Source: Verrucomicrobia bacterium UBA3222
Lineage (GTDB): Bacteria; Verrucomicrobiota; Verrucomicrobiia; Opitutales; UBA9783
Direction: 5' to 3'
NCBI GenBank assembly: GCA_002363035.1
Contig: DEWA01000035.1
Coordinates: 1-21,454 of the forward strand
DNA: 21,454 bases
Part shown: positions 15,244 to 21,454 of the stretch, piece after piece
Layout: every line of letters starts with the position of its first letter
How positions within the stretch are numbered: position 1 is the stretch's first letter
Program-made: the position numbers and the translations under genes
The notes under the pieces: model-generated
Seen by the model: only the letters and a program-made list of their open reading frames with translations
Database searches by the model: none
Told to the model about the DNA's origin: nothing

Positions 15244-15960
15244 TTAAAACCGATACATCACCCCCACCTCCGCGGCATGTATCAAATTTTGTTTTGGTCT
15301 AAACCATTCTGCTTCTGCACTATCGTTCCGTTCGACAACCGGAGAGCCAGACAAATACCTTAAGCGGTAACCGACATTCAACGATAAACTGTCATTTAAC
15401 CGCACACCGACCCCCGTGAAGCCCTGCCCCAAGAAACACCACTTTTGTGCTCCAATCGCATATCCCTCGTTGTCACCAGGACTCCAAAAACCCGTCGCGG
15501 CAACCCGCGCCATGCCCGCACCTGCGCCACCGTACAGAAAACACCGTTCACCCAAGTGATATCGTAATGTTCCATTGCACGCACCGAAAAAATTTCCCAA
15601 CTCAAAGGAAGCACGTCCGTTGATATCTGCGAGAATATCAAATCTCTCCTTCCCTTCCGTCTTTCCGGTAAAATATCCCAATTCCAAGCCGACGGAAATT
15701 TTCTCATCCCATCGTGCTATTCCGAATTCGCATGAACCCGACCATGCATGTTTGAGATTTTCTTTTATGCTCCGACGTCTACCATTTGCACCATCCCAAT
15801 CAATATCGTTTTTCATTTTCCCGAACAACCACCCGCTTCTCAACGTCACATACGGGTTCCACTCCCGTTCGTAATCGATCTCCGCTCCGTCCGTCGCACC
15901 CGACGCAACACCCGACAGCATCCCGACCATGCCTGCCGTAAAGAACAATTTATTTTTCAT
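15244..15960 (-). CDS. Outer-membrane beta-barrel protein (opacity/OMP_b-brl type)
   Basis: A 238-residue protein with a signal peptide (MKNKLFFTAGMVGMLSGVASG, cleavage near residue 21-22). A mature domain of alternating amphipathic strands follows: PYVTLRSGWLFGKMK, KISVGLELGYFTGK, CFLYGGAGAGMARVAA, FTGVGVRLNDSLSLNVGYRLRYL. It ends in AAEVGVMYRF, the terminal Phe typical of proteins handled by the Bam complex. Size and pattern fit an 8-stranded surface barrel of the opacity-protein type; loops such as NDIDWDGANGRRRS would face outward. The start ATG 15960 follows a short leader that contains ten TACC repeats. An in-frame TGA at 15975-15973 upstream confirms that translation does not begin further up. 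Function (adhesion, immune interaction or structural) cannot be read from the sequence. Confidence 0.8.
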   Translation of the reverse strand: MKNKLFFTAGMVGMLSGVASGATDGAEIDYEREWNPYVTLRSGWLFGKMKNDIDWDGANGRRRSIKENLKHAWSGSCEFGIARWDEKISVGLELGYFTGKTEGKERFDILADINGRASFELGNFFGACNGTLRYHLGERCFLYGGAGAGMARVAATGFWSPGDNEGYAIGAQKWCFLGQGFTGVGVRLNDSLSLNVGYRLRYLSGSPVVERNDSAEAEWFRPKQNLIHAAEVGVMYRF

Positions 15961-15976
15961 AGCTTGATGGTTTCAT
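15952..15976 (-). other. Upstream mini-ORF overlapping the barrel start
   Basis: ATG at 15976 opens eight codons (MKPSSYEK) and stops at TAA 15954-15952, overlapping the barrel start codon in another frame. It lies directly after the TACC array. Translation of it could affect initiation at ATG 15960. It may equally be chance. Confidence 0.3.
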
Positions 15977-15984
15977 GGTAGGCA

Positions 15985-16024
15985 GGTAGGTAGGTAGGTA
16001 GGTAGGTAGGTAGGTAGGTAGGTA
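15985..16024 (-). repeat. Tetranucleotide tandem repeat (TACC)10 in the leader of the barrel gene
   Basis: Ten perfect GGTA units (TACC in gene sense) cover 40 bases, preceded on the plus strand by degenerate units GGTA GGCA (15977-15984). The array ends 25 bases before the barrel start codon. Long uninterrupted tetranucleotide arrays are classic slippage-prone contingency sequences. The array does not itself set the reading frame, because an in-frame stop lies between it and ATG 15960. Confidence 0.95.
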
Positions 16025-16561
16025 GCAAGGATTTTTTTGGGGGAAGACGGTTGGAAAATTAAGAAAAACTTAAAAAAACGAAAAAGACTTCTTTTGACCG
16101 TCTTTGAGAGAATGTAAAGCGTGCCGTGTGAAGAAAAAAACAAAAAGACGGCAGGGAATACTTATCTGTTTAATCCGTCCCCGTTTTTTCACGACAGTGA
16201 ATTCCAATTCGGCTCCCGAAAAGATTTTTTCCTTTATCCAGCCGTTCGTTTTCATTCATTTTCCGCGCCCGCTTTGCCACCGCTTTCCATAGGATAAAGC
16301 CCCCTTTCTATTCAAGCATTCGTACTTTTTCGCAGCACATTTTCGCAAGCAATCTGTAAAAACAAATGAATATGCATTTTTCTTAAAAAACCGCCTTTCT
16401 TTTCCTCATTACTTTCCCGTTTACAACCTAACCTTACCACACAGCACATTCTCGAAACGCTTTCAAAAATTCACGCAAACGCCTCGAATTTTCCATTCTC
16501 CTTCTCATCCGCACCCTCAAAACAACCTTGAAACCTCCGCCCCGCCTGTTTCACTTGAATT
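16025..16561. other. 537-base region without a recognisable gene
   Basis: Only short open frames occur here and none has a family signature or a convincing start. The region must hold the barrel promoter (minus) and the uppP promoter (plus), but I see no box pair I would defend. On the minus strand AAAGAC and GTCTTT (16105-16083) pair with an 11-base loop and are followed by TTCGTTTTTTT, a weak terminator-like structure that could end a small RNA read from about 16110-16300. The plus strand is pyrimidine-rich near 16385-16560. Confidence 0.4.
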
Positions 16562-17461
16562 ATGAGATACCTCGCTTGCTTTTTGCTGTTTTTCGCCGTT
16601 GCAACCCGTACGTACGCGGATGAAACGAACGAAGCACATACGGAAAAAATTCCTCTTTCTCAGGCGGTTACGTTGGGTATTATTCAGGGAATTACGGAAT
16701 TTTTGCCTGTTTCCTCGACGGGGCACATGATTATTGCCAACGAATGTTTTTTTCATGCCTCGCGGCAAAGCAAATCCCTGCAGACCGCCCTGAATAACTA
16801 CATGGTATGCATCAATTTCGGAACACTCCTGGTGCTGCTGCTGTTTTTTCGAAAGGATATTCGGCGCATTTTGAACGGTCTCTGCGGAAAAGATACAAAG
16901 GGCTTTAAGTTGGCATTCAACCTCGGGATTGCGTTTGTTCCCGCGGGTATTTTGGGACTGCTGACCGACAAAACCCTCGAACGTTTTTATACGCCGACCT
17001 GCGTCGCAACGGGGCTTATGCTCGGAAGTGTTGGTATCTTTCTAATTGAGAACTTTCGCAAAACGCACCAACCCTGTTGCGATGATCTTTACGATTTATC
17101 CGTCGCGAAAGCTCTGTTTATCGGGCTGTTGCAAACCGTCGCGCTGTGGCCGGGGTTCAGCCGTCTTCTTTCAACCGTCATCGGCGGCATTTGGGTCGGG
17201 CTGACGCTGACGCAGGCGCTGCGGTTCAGCTTTTTACTGGGCTTACTCACGACCGCGCTCGCCACAAGCTACAAATTCCTGAAGCACGGCGATGTCTTAC
17301 TGCAGGCAACGGCCGGAAGCACCGTCATCATCGGTATCGCGGTCGCATTTATCGTCGGCATGGCGGTGATTTCGCTTTTGTTCCGATTTCTAAAAAACAA
17401 CGGACTGCGTATCTTCGGATGGTACCGCCTCGCTTTGGGAGTGCTTATTTTTTGCCTGTAA
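16562..17461 (+). CDS. uppP: Undecaprenyl-diphosphatase UppP (BacA family)
   Basis: UppP dephosphorylates undecaprenyl diphosphate so that the lipid carrier can be reused for peptidoglycan and surface polysaccharides. The 299-residue membrane protein carries the active-site motif QGITEFLPVSSTGH (42-55) and the second motif WPGFSRLLSTVIGG, where the common PGTSRSG is changed but Pro-Gly and Ser-Arg are kept. Several membrane helices follow. Family members normally begin a few residues before the first motif. Here about 25 extra residues form a signal-peptide-like segment (MRYLACFLLFFAVATRTYA, then DETNEAH). No Shine-Dalgarno site precedes ATG 16562. The next gene begins 96 bases downstream. 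Confidence 0.95.
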   Translation: MRYLACFLLFFAVATRTYADETNEAHTEKIPLSQAVTLGIIQGITEFLPVSSTGHMIIANECFFHASRQSKSLQTALNNYMVCINFGTLLVLLLFFRKDIRRILNGLCGKDTKGFKLAFNLGIAFVPAGILGLLTDKTLERFYTPTCVATGLMLGSVGIFLIENFRKTHQPCCDDLYDLSVAKALFIGLLQTVALWPGFSRLLSTVIGGIWVGLTLTQALRFSFLLGLLTTALATSYKFLKHGDVLLQATAGSTVIIGIAVAFIVGMAVISLLFRFLKNNGLRIFGWYRLALGVLIFCL

Positions 17462-17470
17462 AGAATAAAA

Positions 17471-17497
17471 TTGACATTCATATTGAAAAGCCTGTAC
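17471..17497 (+). promoter_or_regulatory. Possible promoter after uppP
   Basis: A perfect TTGACA (17471-17476) lies 10 bases after the uppP stop. At the expected spacing there is only TGTACTG, a poor -10, so the site is tentative. It would drive the phosphorylase-like and dciA-like genes. Confidence 0.25.
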
Positions 17498-17557
17498 TGA
17501 GGCAGTGGCATCGCTTCGAGGTTTATACCTCATGTCGTTTGTTTGTAACTTTTGCGT

Positions 17558-18889
17558 ATGACAAAGAAAAAAATCTTATCCTTTCCCGACCAACCGTCCT
17601 TTACGGATTTTATTACCCGAAAAGCCCGCGGTGAAGAATTGTCCGAGGGTGACATGCGAACTCTCGTCGGTCTCATCGCCGACGGGCATGTTTTGCCGGA
17701 ACAGCTGGCGGCATGGGTGATGGCGGTCTGTTTTAAGGGCTTGAATGCGCAGGAAACGGCTGTTTTGACCGATGAAACCGTCTTGTCGGGCGAAGTGTTG
17801 GATTTAACGGACATCGGCGTTGCGAAGGTCGGTTTTCGAGGCATCGGCGGTCTCGGCGATCCGTGCGCGTTGGTAGTGACGCCGCTCGTTGCCGCCTGTG
17901 GCGTCGTGGTTCCGACCATGACGGATGCGACGGAATCGCTCGTGTGCAACGATTTGTTCAAACTGCAAGCCATTCCGGGATTTCAAACGGATTTGCCAAT
18001 TAAAAGTTGCATTCAACAGTTGAAGAAAATCCGCTGTTGCTTCTGCTCGCAACCGAAACAAACGGTACCGGTCGATCAAATTTTAAGCAGTATACGAAAG
18101 AATACCGCAACCGAAGCAATTATTCCGTTGCTGGCGAGCAGTATTCTGAGCCGACTGCTGTCGGTCGGTTCAGAAAATGTCGTACTGGACATTAAAAACA
18201 AGGGTCGGCTGTTTAAAGACGACGACGCGGCACAATCCTTGGCAAACATGGTCGTGCGCACGATGCGTTCGCTCAAACACCGCTGTGTCGTATTGTCTTC
18301 CAACATCCGTCAACCGATCGGGAATGCGGTCGGTGCCGTTTTGGAAATTAAAAATGTTATTGAGCTGTTACACGGTCGTGGCGACCCGGTTTTGCTGGAT
18401 CTCATCATCAAGCTCGGTATGGAGATGGTGCGTTTGTCGGGGGTTTGCGGTTCGACGCTGTCGGCGAAGAAAACCGTCACGGAGCACTTAAACAACGGTT
18501 CGGCATTTGAAACATTCAAAGCCATGGTTAAGGCGCAGGGCGGCGATGTTTCGTATTTGGAACATCCGGAAAAGTTCCCGAAAGCCAAGCACATGTATAA
18601 ATTGCAAATCGCAAAACGCGGATATGTACATTCGGTGGATGTCGCGCTGTTGGAGAAGGGACTCGAGCTTCTGATGCAGTCGGACGGTTCCGATAAAGCG
18701 GATCCCGCGGTCGGCATTTGCAACGTCATGACAGCCGGCACGCCGACTGTTTCGGGCGATACGCTGCTGGAAATTCACTATAACGACGGCTCGAATTTGG
18801 ATGCGGCATTGGAATGCTTCCGTTCCGCTTTCTGCCTGACGCCGAAACGTCCCGTCATCGCCGAATTGGAAATTGAACGTTTCGCCTAG
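17558..18889 (+). CDS. Pyrimidine-nucleoside/thymidine phosphorylase family protein with altered active site
   Basis: The 443-residue protein has the full layout and length of DeoA/Pdp phosphorylases: a helical N-domain, an alpha/beta phosphate-binding domain, and a C-domain with DPAVGICNVMTAGTPTVSGDT. The active site differs. The phosphate loop DKHSTGGVGD reads GFRGIGGLGD (92-101), so the lysine, catalytic histidine and serine are Phe, Arg and Gly. The glycine-rich SGRGLGHTGGT reads roughly TDATESLVCND (122-132). The substrate arginine (about 180) and the serine in ASSI (about 195) remain, but the base-binding lysine is Arg (about 199). Normal phosphorolysis of thymidine or uridine is therefore doubtful. 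It may use another substrate or have a binding or regulatory role. The start is ATG 17558; TTG 17552 is an in-frame alternative. The dciA-like gene follows at 7 bases. Confidence 0.8.
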   Translation: MTKKKILSFPDQPSFTDFITRKARGEELSEGDMRTLVGLIADGHVLPEQLAAWVMAVCFKGLNAQETAVLTDETVLSGEVLDLTDIGVAKVGFRGIGGLGDPCALVVTPLVAACGVVVPTMTDATESLVCNDLFKLQAIPGFQTDLPIKSCIQQLKKIRCCFCSQPKQTVPVDQILSSIRKNTATEAIIPLLASSILSRLLSVGSENVVLDIKNKGRLFKDDDAAQSLANMVVRTMRSLKHRCVVLSSNIRQPIGNAVGAVLEIKNVIELLHGRGDPVLLDLIIKLGMEMVRLSGVCGSTLSAKKTVTEHLNNGSAFETFKAMVKAQGGDVSYLEHPEKFPKAKHMYKLQIAKRGYVHSVDVALLEKGLELLMQSDGSDKADPAVGICNVMTAGTPTVSGDTLLEIHYNDGSNLDAALECFRSAFCLTPKRPVIAELEIERFA

Positions 18890-18895
18890 GAAGCC

Positions 18896-19291
18896 GTGGT
18901 TTTTACGAAAAAGCAATCGTCTGCGGGATTGAAGTTTTCACGCGAAAACCTGCGTCTGATTGCCGCCTTTCGCGGTGTACCGACAAGCGGTTTCGAACGT
19001 CCTTTACTACCGCCGAAGCCGTTTGCGCAGGTTTTAAACCAAACCGTTCAACGTACGGCAAAGCTGTACTCGCCGACGTTCCAAATCCTACAAACACACT
19101 GGAACGATTGGTTTCGCGGCACGGAATTCCAATCCGTCATTCCCGAACGCCTGGATCGCTGGAGTGCTCTGTGGCTCAAAGCTCCCGACGCGATTGTGCG
19201 CCAGAAATTACAATTCAAATCGGAACAGTTATTGAAAACCCTCAATGCGCTGGTGGATGGAAAAATTGAGAGCGTGCGGTGGGAAATCTAG
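18896..19291 (+). CDS. DciA-like (DUF721) protein, putative replicative helicase loader
   Basis: A 131-residue basic protein resembling DUF721/DciA, the ancestral loader of DnaB helicase in many bacteria. The C-terminal half shows the family pattern: a Trp in HWNDWFRGTEFQSVIPERL, the strand and loop DRWSALWLKAPDAIVRQKL, then LLKTLNALVDGKIESVRWEI, equivalent to the Leu-Asn...Ile..Ile-x-(Phe/Trp) ending of the domain. The N-terminal 40 residues are variable and basic. The start is GTG 18896, with AGGA (18888-18891) overlapping the stop of the previous gene at suitable spacing, so translation is probably linked to it. No replication gene is nearby. Assignment is by pattern and moderate. Confidence 0.6.
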   Translation: MVFTKKQSSAGLKFSRENLRLIAAFRGVPTSGFERPLLPPKPFAQVLNQTVQRTAKLYSPTFQILQTHWNDWFRGTEFQSVIPERLDRWSALWLKAPDAIVRQKLQFKSEQLLKTLNALVDGKIESVRWEI

Positions 19292-19593
19292 CAAAATAGC
19301 GAACAGGTACTTTTTAAAGATATTAAAAATAGTGTCAATATAAAACATCAATAGCAATATGTGACACACCAAATATAATTTTTATATATTTCCGGTAGAT
19401 AAACTGATTGTGTATTTCTCGTCGTAACTCTCCTTGCTAGTATTTTCCGAAGAAAAATCTTAAGCACCATTGCAGAATATAAATAGATTACTTTCACGAA
19501 CAAAAAAGCCTGTCACAAACATATATCTTTCGATATAAGAAACGTACTTTTGAACATAACACAAGTTTTCATCTATGTAAGATATAAAGTATT

Positions 19594-19625
19594 GTAACCG
19601 ACATTTTTTTAAAAAAACTGGTTAC
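19594..19625. repeat. Inverted repeat with T7A7 core
   Basis: GTAACC (19594-19599) and GGTTAC (19620-19625) flank TTTTTTT AAAAAAA (19604-19617); outer and inner stems are separated by a small unpaired region (GACA against CT). It may be a bidirectional terminator or a protein-binding site. Confidence 0.4.
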
Positions 19626-19693
19626 CTCACGGAACACATTATTGCCACAATTTTTATGTCTAGAGTACCCGTAATTTTTGTTTTCAAAAAAAC

Positions 19694-19720
19694 TTGAAAT
19701 AATTTTTTCTCCTTTATACT
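19694..19720 (+). promoter_or_regulatory. Likely promoter of the glycosyltransferase gene
   Basis: TTGAAA (19694-19699) and TATACT (19715-19720) are separated by 15 bases, short of optimal. The start codon at 19734 is only about 7 bases beyond the predicted transcript start. Confidence 0.35.
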
Positions 19721-19733
19721 CTGAAAGTAGATT

Positions 19734-20786
19734 ATGTTTTTCAGTTATCGGTCTTTTTTGAAAACCTTTTTCATTCTCGTTTCTCTTGCTCTGGTAATAA
19801 TCGTTTTTTCCGTGACGGGTAAGATAAGAAACGATGGGATTATCGCAATAGCCAGGAATGTCAAAATGTCTCTTATCCAGATGAGGATCAAAATACTGGA
19901 AAAAACCGGTCTTGCCTTTGACCTGATGACGTGCAAAGCGTTTAATGTCAGGACGGCGGTGATACAAATGAGTGGTGGTTTGGCAGATCAGATCGGTTGG
20001 TACGGTTATGGTTTGCTGCTTCATGAGAGGTTTCATGTATCAGTGGAATATGAATATGGGCAACAAGTAGCTGGTTCTGGCGCCATTCCTCATCTTCCAC
20101 GGACGTTTCAACTGAAAGACGCGTTCCCATCGATTGAATTCCGGGAGCATGACAGTCGATTGAAGGATCCGTATGCCAGGATCTTTCGGCACCGCAATTT
20201 AGTCGCTCGTGAAGCTTGTAAATATGGCTTCAGTGTTCTAAAAAATAAGTTCTGCCCAATTGATGTCGACACCTGCAAAGATTTATTAAACGATATCAAC
20301 GCTCACAAATCCTGCGCAGTACACGTGCGGCGCGACGACTACGCGCGCGGTGCGGGTGGTACACATCCGACACAAGCGGAGTTTTTCATCCTTGCCGTAC
20401 GAAAAATTCATTCCCTCGATCCGAATGTGAAATTTTTCTTTTTCTCGGACGATTGCGGTTGGGTACGGGAAAGGATTTTGCCCGCATTGGATGGAGATAT
20501 CGCTTGCCGCGTCTGCGACCAAAACGACGGTTCGAAGGGGTATTTGGATTTGTACTGCATCTCCCGATGTGACCATGTGATTTGCTCTCTCGGCGGTTTC
20601 GGTTACGCAGGACGGTTGTTTTCGTATAAGGAAGGCTGGTATTTGCAGGGGGTTGCGTCGGATGAATATCACTTTTCCTGGTCGTTGAAAATGTATGACG
20701 GCGAGAAAATAGGAGAGGAAATTGAGTATGGAAGAAGGATAGATGTCAGAGAGTTGGGAAAGACGGCGAAAACAGCGAAAAATTAA
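19734..20786 (+). CDS. Membrane-anchored GT11-like glycosyltransferase (alpha-1,2-fucosyltransferase type)
   Basis: The 350-residue protein has the three conserved regions of family GT11, which adds fucose in alpha-1,2 linkage to galactose-type acceptors: MSGGLADQIGWYGYG (79-93, matching GGLGNQMFQYA), HVRRDDY (197-203, the GDP-sugar arginine motif) and FSDD...W (237-243) with DLYCISRCDHVICS (272-285). The terminal SSFSWWGAWL motif is altered to SLGGFGYAGRL. Residues 8-28 (LKTFFILVSLALVIIVFSVTG) form a membrane anchor, uncommon in bacterial GT11 enzymes. The start ATG 19734 gives the anchor; an internal ATG at residue 45 would remove it. The gene stands alone behind AT-rich DNA, unlike neighbouring housekeeping genes, which suggests transfer. 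Donor and acceptor sugars are not certain. Confidence 0.75.
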   Translation: MFFSYRSFLKTFFILVSLALVIIVFSVTGKIRNDGIIAIARNVKMSLIQMRIKILEKTGLAFDLMTCKAFNVRTAVIQMSGGLADQIGWYGYGLLLHERFHVSVEYEYGQQVAGSGAIPHLPRTFQLKDAFPSIEFREHDSRLKDPYARIFRHRNLVAREACKYGFSVLKNKFCPIDVDTCKDLLNDINAHKSCAVHVRRDDYARGAGGTHPTQAEFFILAVRKIHSLDPNVKFFFFSDDCGWVRERILPALDGDIACRVCDQNDGSKGYLDLYCISRCDHVICSLGGFGYAGRLFSYKEGWYLQGVASDEYHFSWSLKMYDGEKIGEEIEYGRRIDVRELGKTAKTAKN

Positions 20787-20805
20787 GATTTAAGGATATT
20801 TCGCG

Positions 20806-21282
20806 CTACACAAAGAATTTCTTCTGAAAACGCAACAACGGCGGTGTGAGGATTGCCGTAAGGACGGCGGATACCAAAAACGACCCGAGGTAAAATTGCA
20901 AATACCATACAGAGGTATGCGTAACGGCAAAAGCGCAAAGTAAATAAGTCCCCTGCAGGAACCATTGCGCGCAAACGGAAAGAATCCGCGCGTGTGCTTC
21001 CAACACCACGCGCCAACTTTGTCTGTGGCAGGCAAAGGTTAAGGCGGACAATAACAGTGCCGACAGACCGAACAAACACTCCGTTTGCAACGCATCCGTC
21101 CAAAAGCCTGAAACGATTGCCGCGATGACCGCTTCCGTCCGTTCTGAACCGCACACCGCCGCCATGAAATACAAACCGTAAAGATCGATACTCACTAAAA
21201 ACATTTGCCCGAGCATTTGCGACAGAAACGCAATCGGGAGGTAAATAAGGGAAAAAATTACCAAACGCCGAAAACTTCTCAT
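20806..21282 (-). CDS. mreD: MreD-like rod-shape membrane protein
   Basis: A 158-residue integral membrane protein with five or so hydrophobic helices and the pattern of MreD, the elongasome membrane component: a first helix (VIFSLIYLPIAFLSQMLGQM), IDLYGLYFMAAVCG, then GFWTDALQTECLFGLSALLL, which matches the family G-F-x-x-D-x-x-x-x-x-x-x-G-x-x-A segment. It ends RFQKKFF. ATG 21282 is chosen because GGGAG (21290-21286) lies just upstream and because 158 residues is normal for MreD. A longer frame from 21339 adds 19 polar residues. On the minus strand an open frame ending in TGA overlaps this start (TTATGA). mreC would be expected upstream beyond the window. Sequence conservation in this family is weak. 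Confidence 0.65.
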   Translation of the reverse strand: MRSFRRLVIFSLIYLPIAFLSQMLGQMFLVSIDLYGLYFMAAVCGSERTEAVIAAIVSGFWTDALQTECLFGLSALLLSALTFACHRQSWRVVLEAHARILSVCAQWFLQGTYLLCAFAVTHTSVWYLQFYLGSFLVSAVLTAILTPPLLRFQKKFFV

Positions 21283-21284
21283 AA
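21263..21284. repeat. Direct repeat, copy A
   Basis: Twenty-two bases that match 21412-21433 with one difference (G/A at the fifth position). This copy contains the mreD start codon and the first codons (MRSFRRL). The copies are 149 bases apart. Confidence 0.85.
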
Positions 21285-21411
21285 ACTCCCGAAAGCTCCT
21301 GACTGCCTCATTCGCTCCATTTCGATCGTATCCGAACAATTCGAACGATTATTTTTTTGTTTCGTGGACAATCGAAGTATGAGAACCGTCCGGAAGATAA
21401 GGCAATCGATT

Positions 21412-21433
21412 AAACACCGAAAACTTCTCATAA
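21412..21433. repeat. Direct repeat, copy B
   Basis: Matches copy A in 21 of 22 bases. On the minus strand it again forms a TTATGA stop/start overlap: a frame entering from the right edge (ending LNL) stops here, and ATG 21431 opens a 50-codon frame beginning MRSFRC that stops exactly on the mreD start. Confidence 0.85.
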
Positions 21434-21454
21434 GTTCAGCGACGGAATTAACAC

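Larger units (their letters stand above)
19292..19733. other. 442-base AT-rich intergenic region
   Basis: This stretch is visibly richer in A and T than the rest of the window and holds no open frame I would support. An antisense frame of 155 codons overlaps it but runs through the glycosyltransferase gene. It contains the inverted repeat at 19594-19625 and a likely promoter for the glycosyltransferase at its right end. The base composition change suggests acquired DNA. Confidence 0.5.

Noticed and set aside
15961..16024. Translational frame-switching of the barrel gene by the TACC array
   Set aside because: An in-frame TGA at 15975-15973 lies between the array and the start codon, so repeat number cannot change the barrel frame.
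15977..16024. CRISPR-like array
   Set aside because: Four-base units without spacers; it is a simple sequence repeat.
19569..20036. Minus-strand open frame of 155 codons
   Set aside because: Mostly antisense to the glycosyltransferase; no signature, no start signal.
21429..21454. 3' end of mreC at the right edge
   Set aside because: Only eight codons are visible; gene order suggests mreC but the sequence cannot show it.

Overview
This window most likely comes from a host-associated bacterium of the Planctomycetes-Verrucomicrobia-Chlamydiae (PVC) group. Four things point that way. There are two CesT-type type III secretion chaperones of one paralogous family. A folK-folP fusion sits next to a COG1478-type ligase, the kind of enzyme that replaces folC in Chlamydia. 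An UppP carries a signal-peptide-like extension. Leaders are short and Shine-Dalgarno sites are often weak. The phylum is an inference; no rRNA or marker phylogeny is possible from this window.

Layout. Positions 1-1771 (minus) hold a type III chaperone followed by a GH13 debranching enzyme that runs off the left edge. miaA (minus) follows, diverging from tRNA-Phe(GAA). mraY and murD (plus) form a peptidoglycan-precursor pair. At 5833-7155 (plus) is an unrecognised exported protein behind a promoter that contains a 15-A tract; it ends at a strong terminator. A long minus-strand run (13491 down to 7382) reads CoA-transferase, folKP, folC2-like ligase, accA and glmM. Divergent from it, 13585-15160 (plus) is a probable type III substrate with its chaperone directly downstream, behind a sigma-54-like site. 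Next is a minus-strand outer-membrane beta-barrel gene whose 5' leader holds ten GGTA/TACC repeats. A 500-base region without recognisable genes follows, then uppP, a nucleoside-phosphorylase-family gene that has lost most active-site residues, and a dciA-like gene (plus). The right end has an AT-rich stretch, a membrane-anchored GT11-like glycosyltransferase (plus) and an mreD-like gene (minus) bounded by a 22-base direct repeat.

How it fits together. Housekeeping genes for envelope precursors (glmM, mraY, murD, uppP, mreD), fatty acids (accA), folate and tRNA modification alternate with host-interaction cargo: two chaperone-linked type III modules, an exported unknown, a surface barrel with a contingency-type repeat and a surface-sugar transferase candidate. 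The observations most worth following up are the pairing of a type III chaperone with a glycogen-type debranching enzyme, the chaperone-linked substrate behind a sigma-54-like promoter, two simple-sequence tracts in the control regions of exported or surface proteins, and the active-site-stripped phosphorylase homologue.
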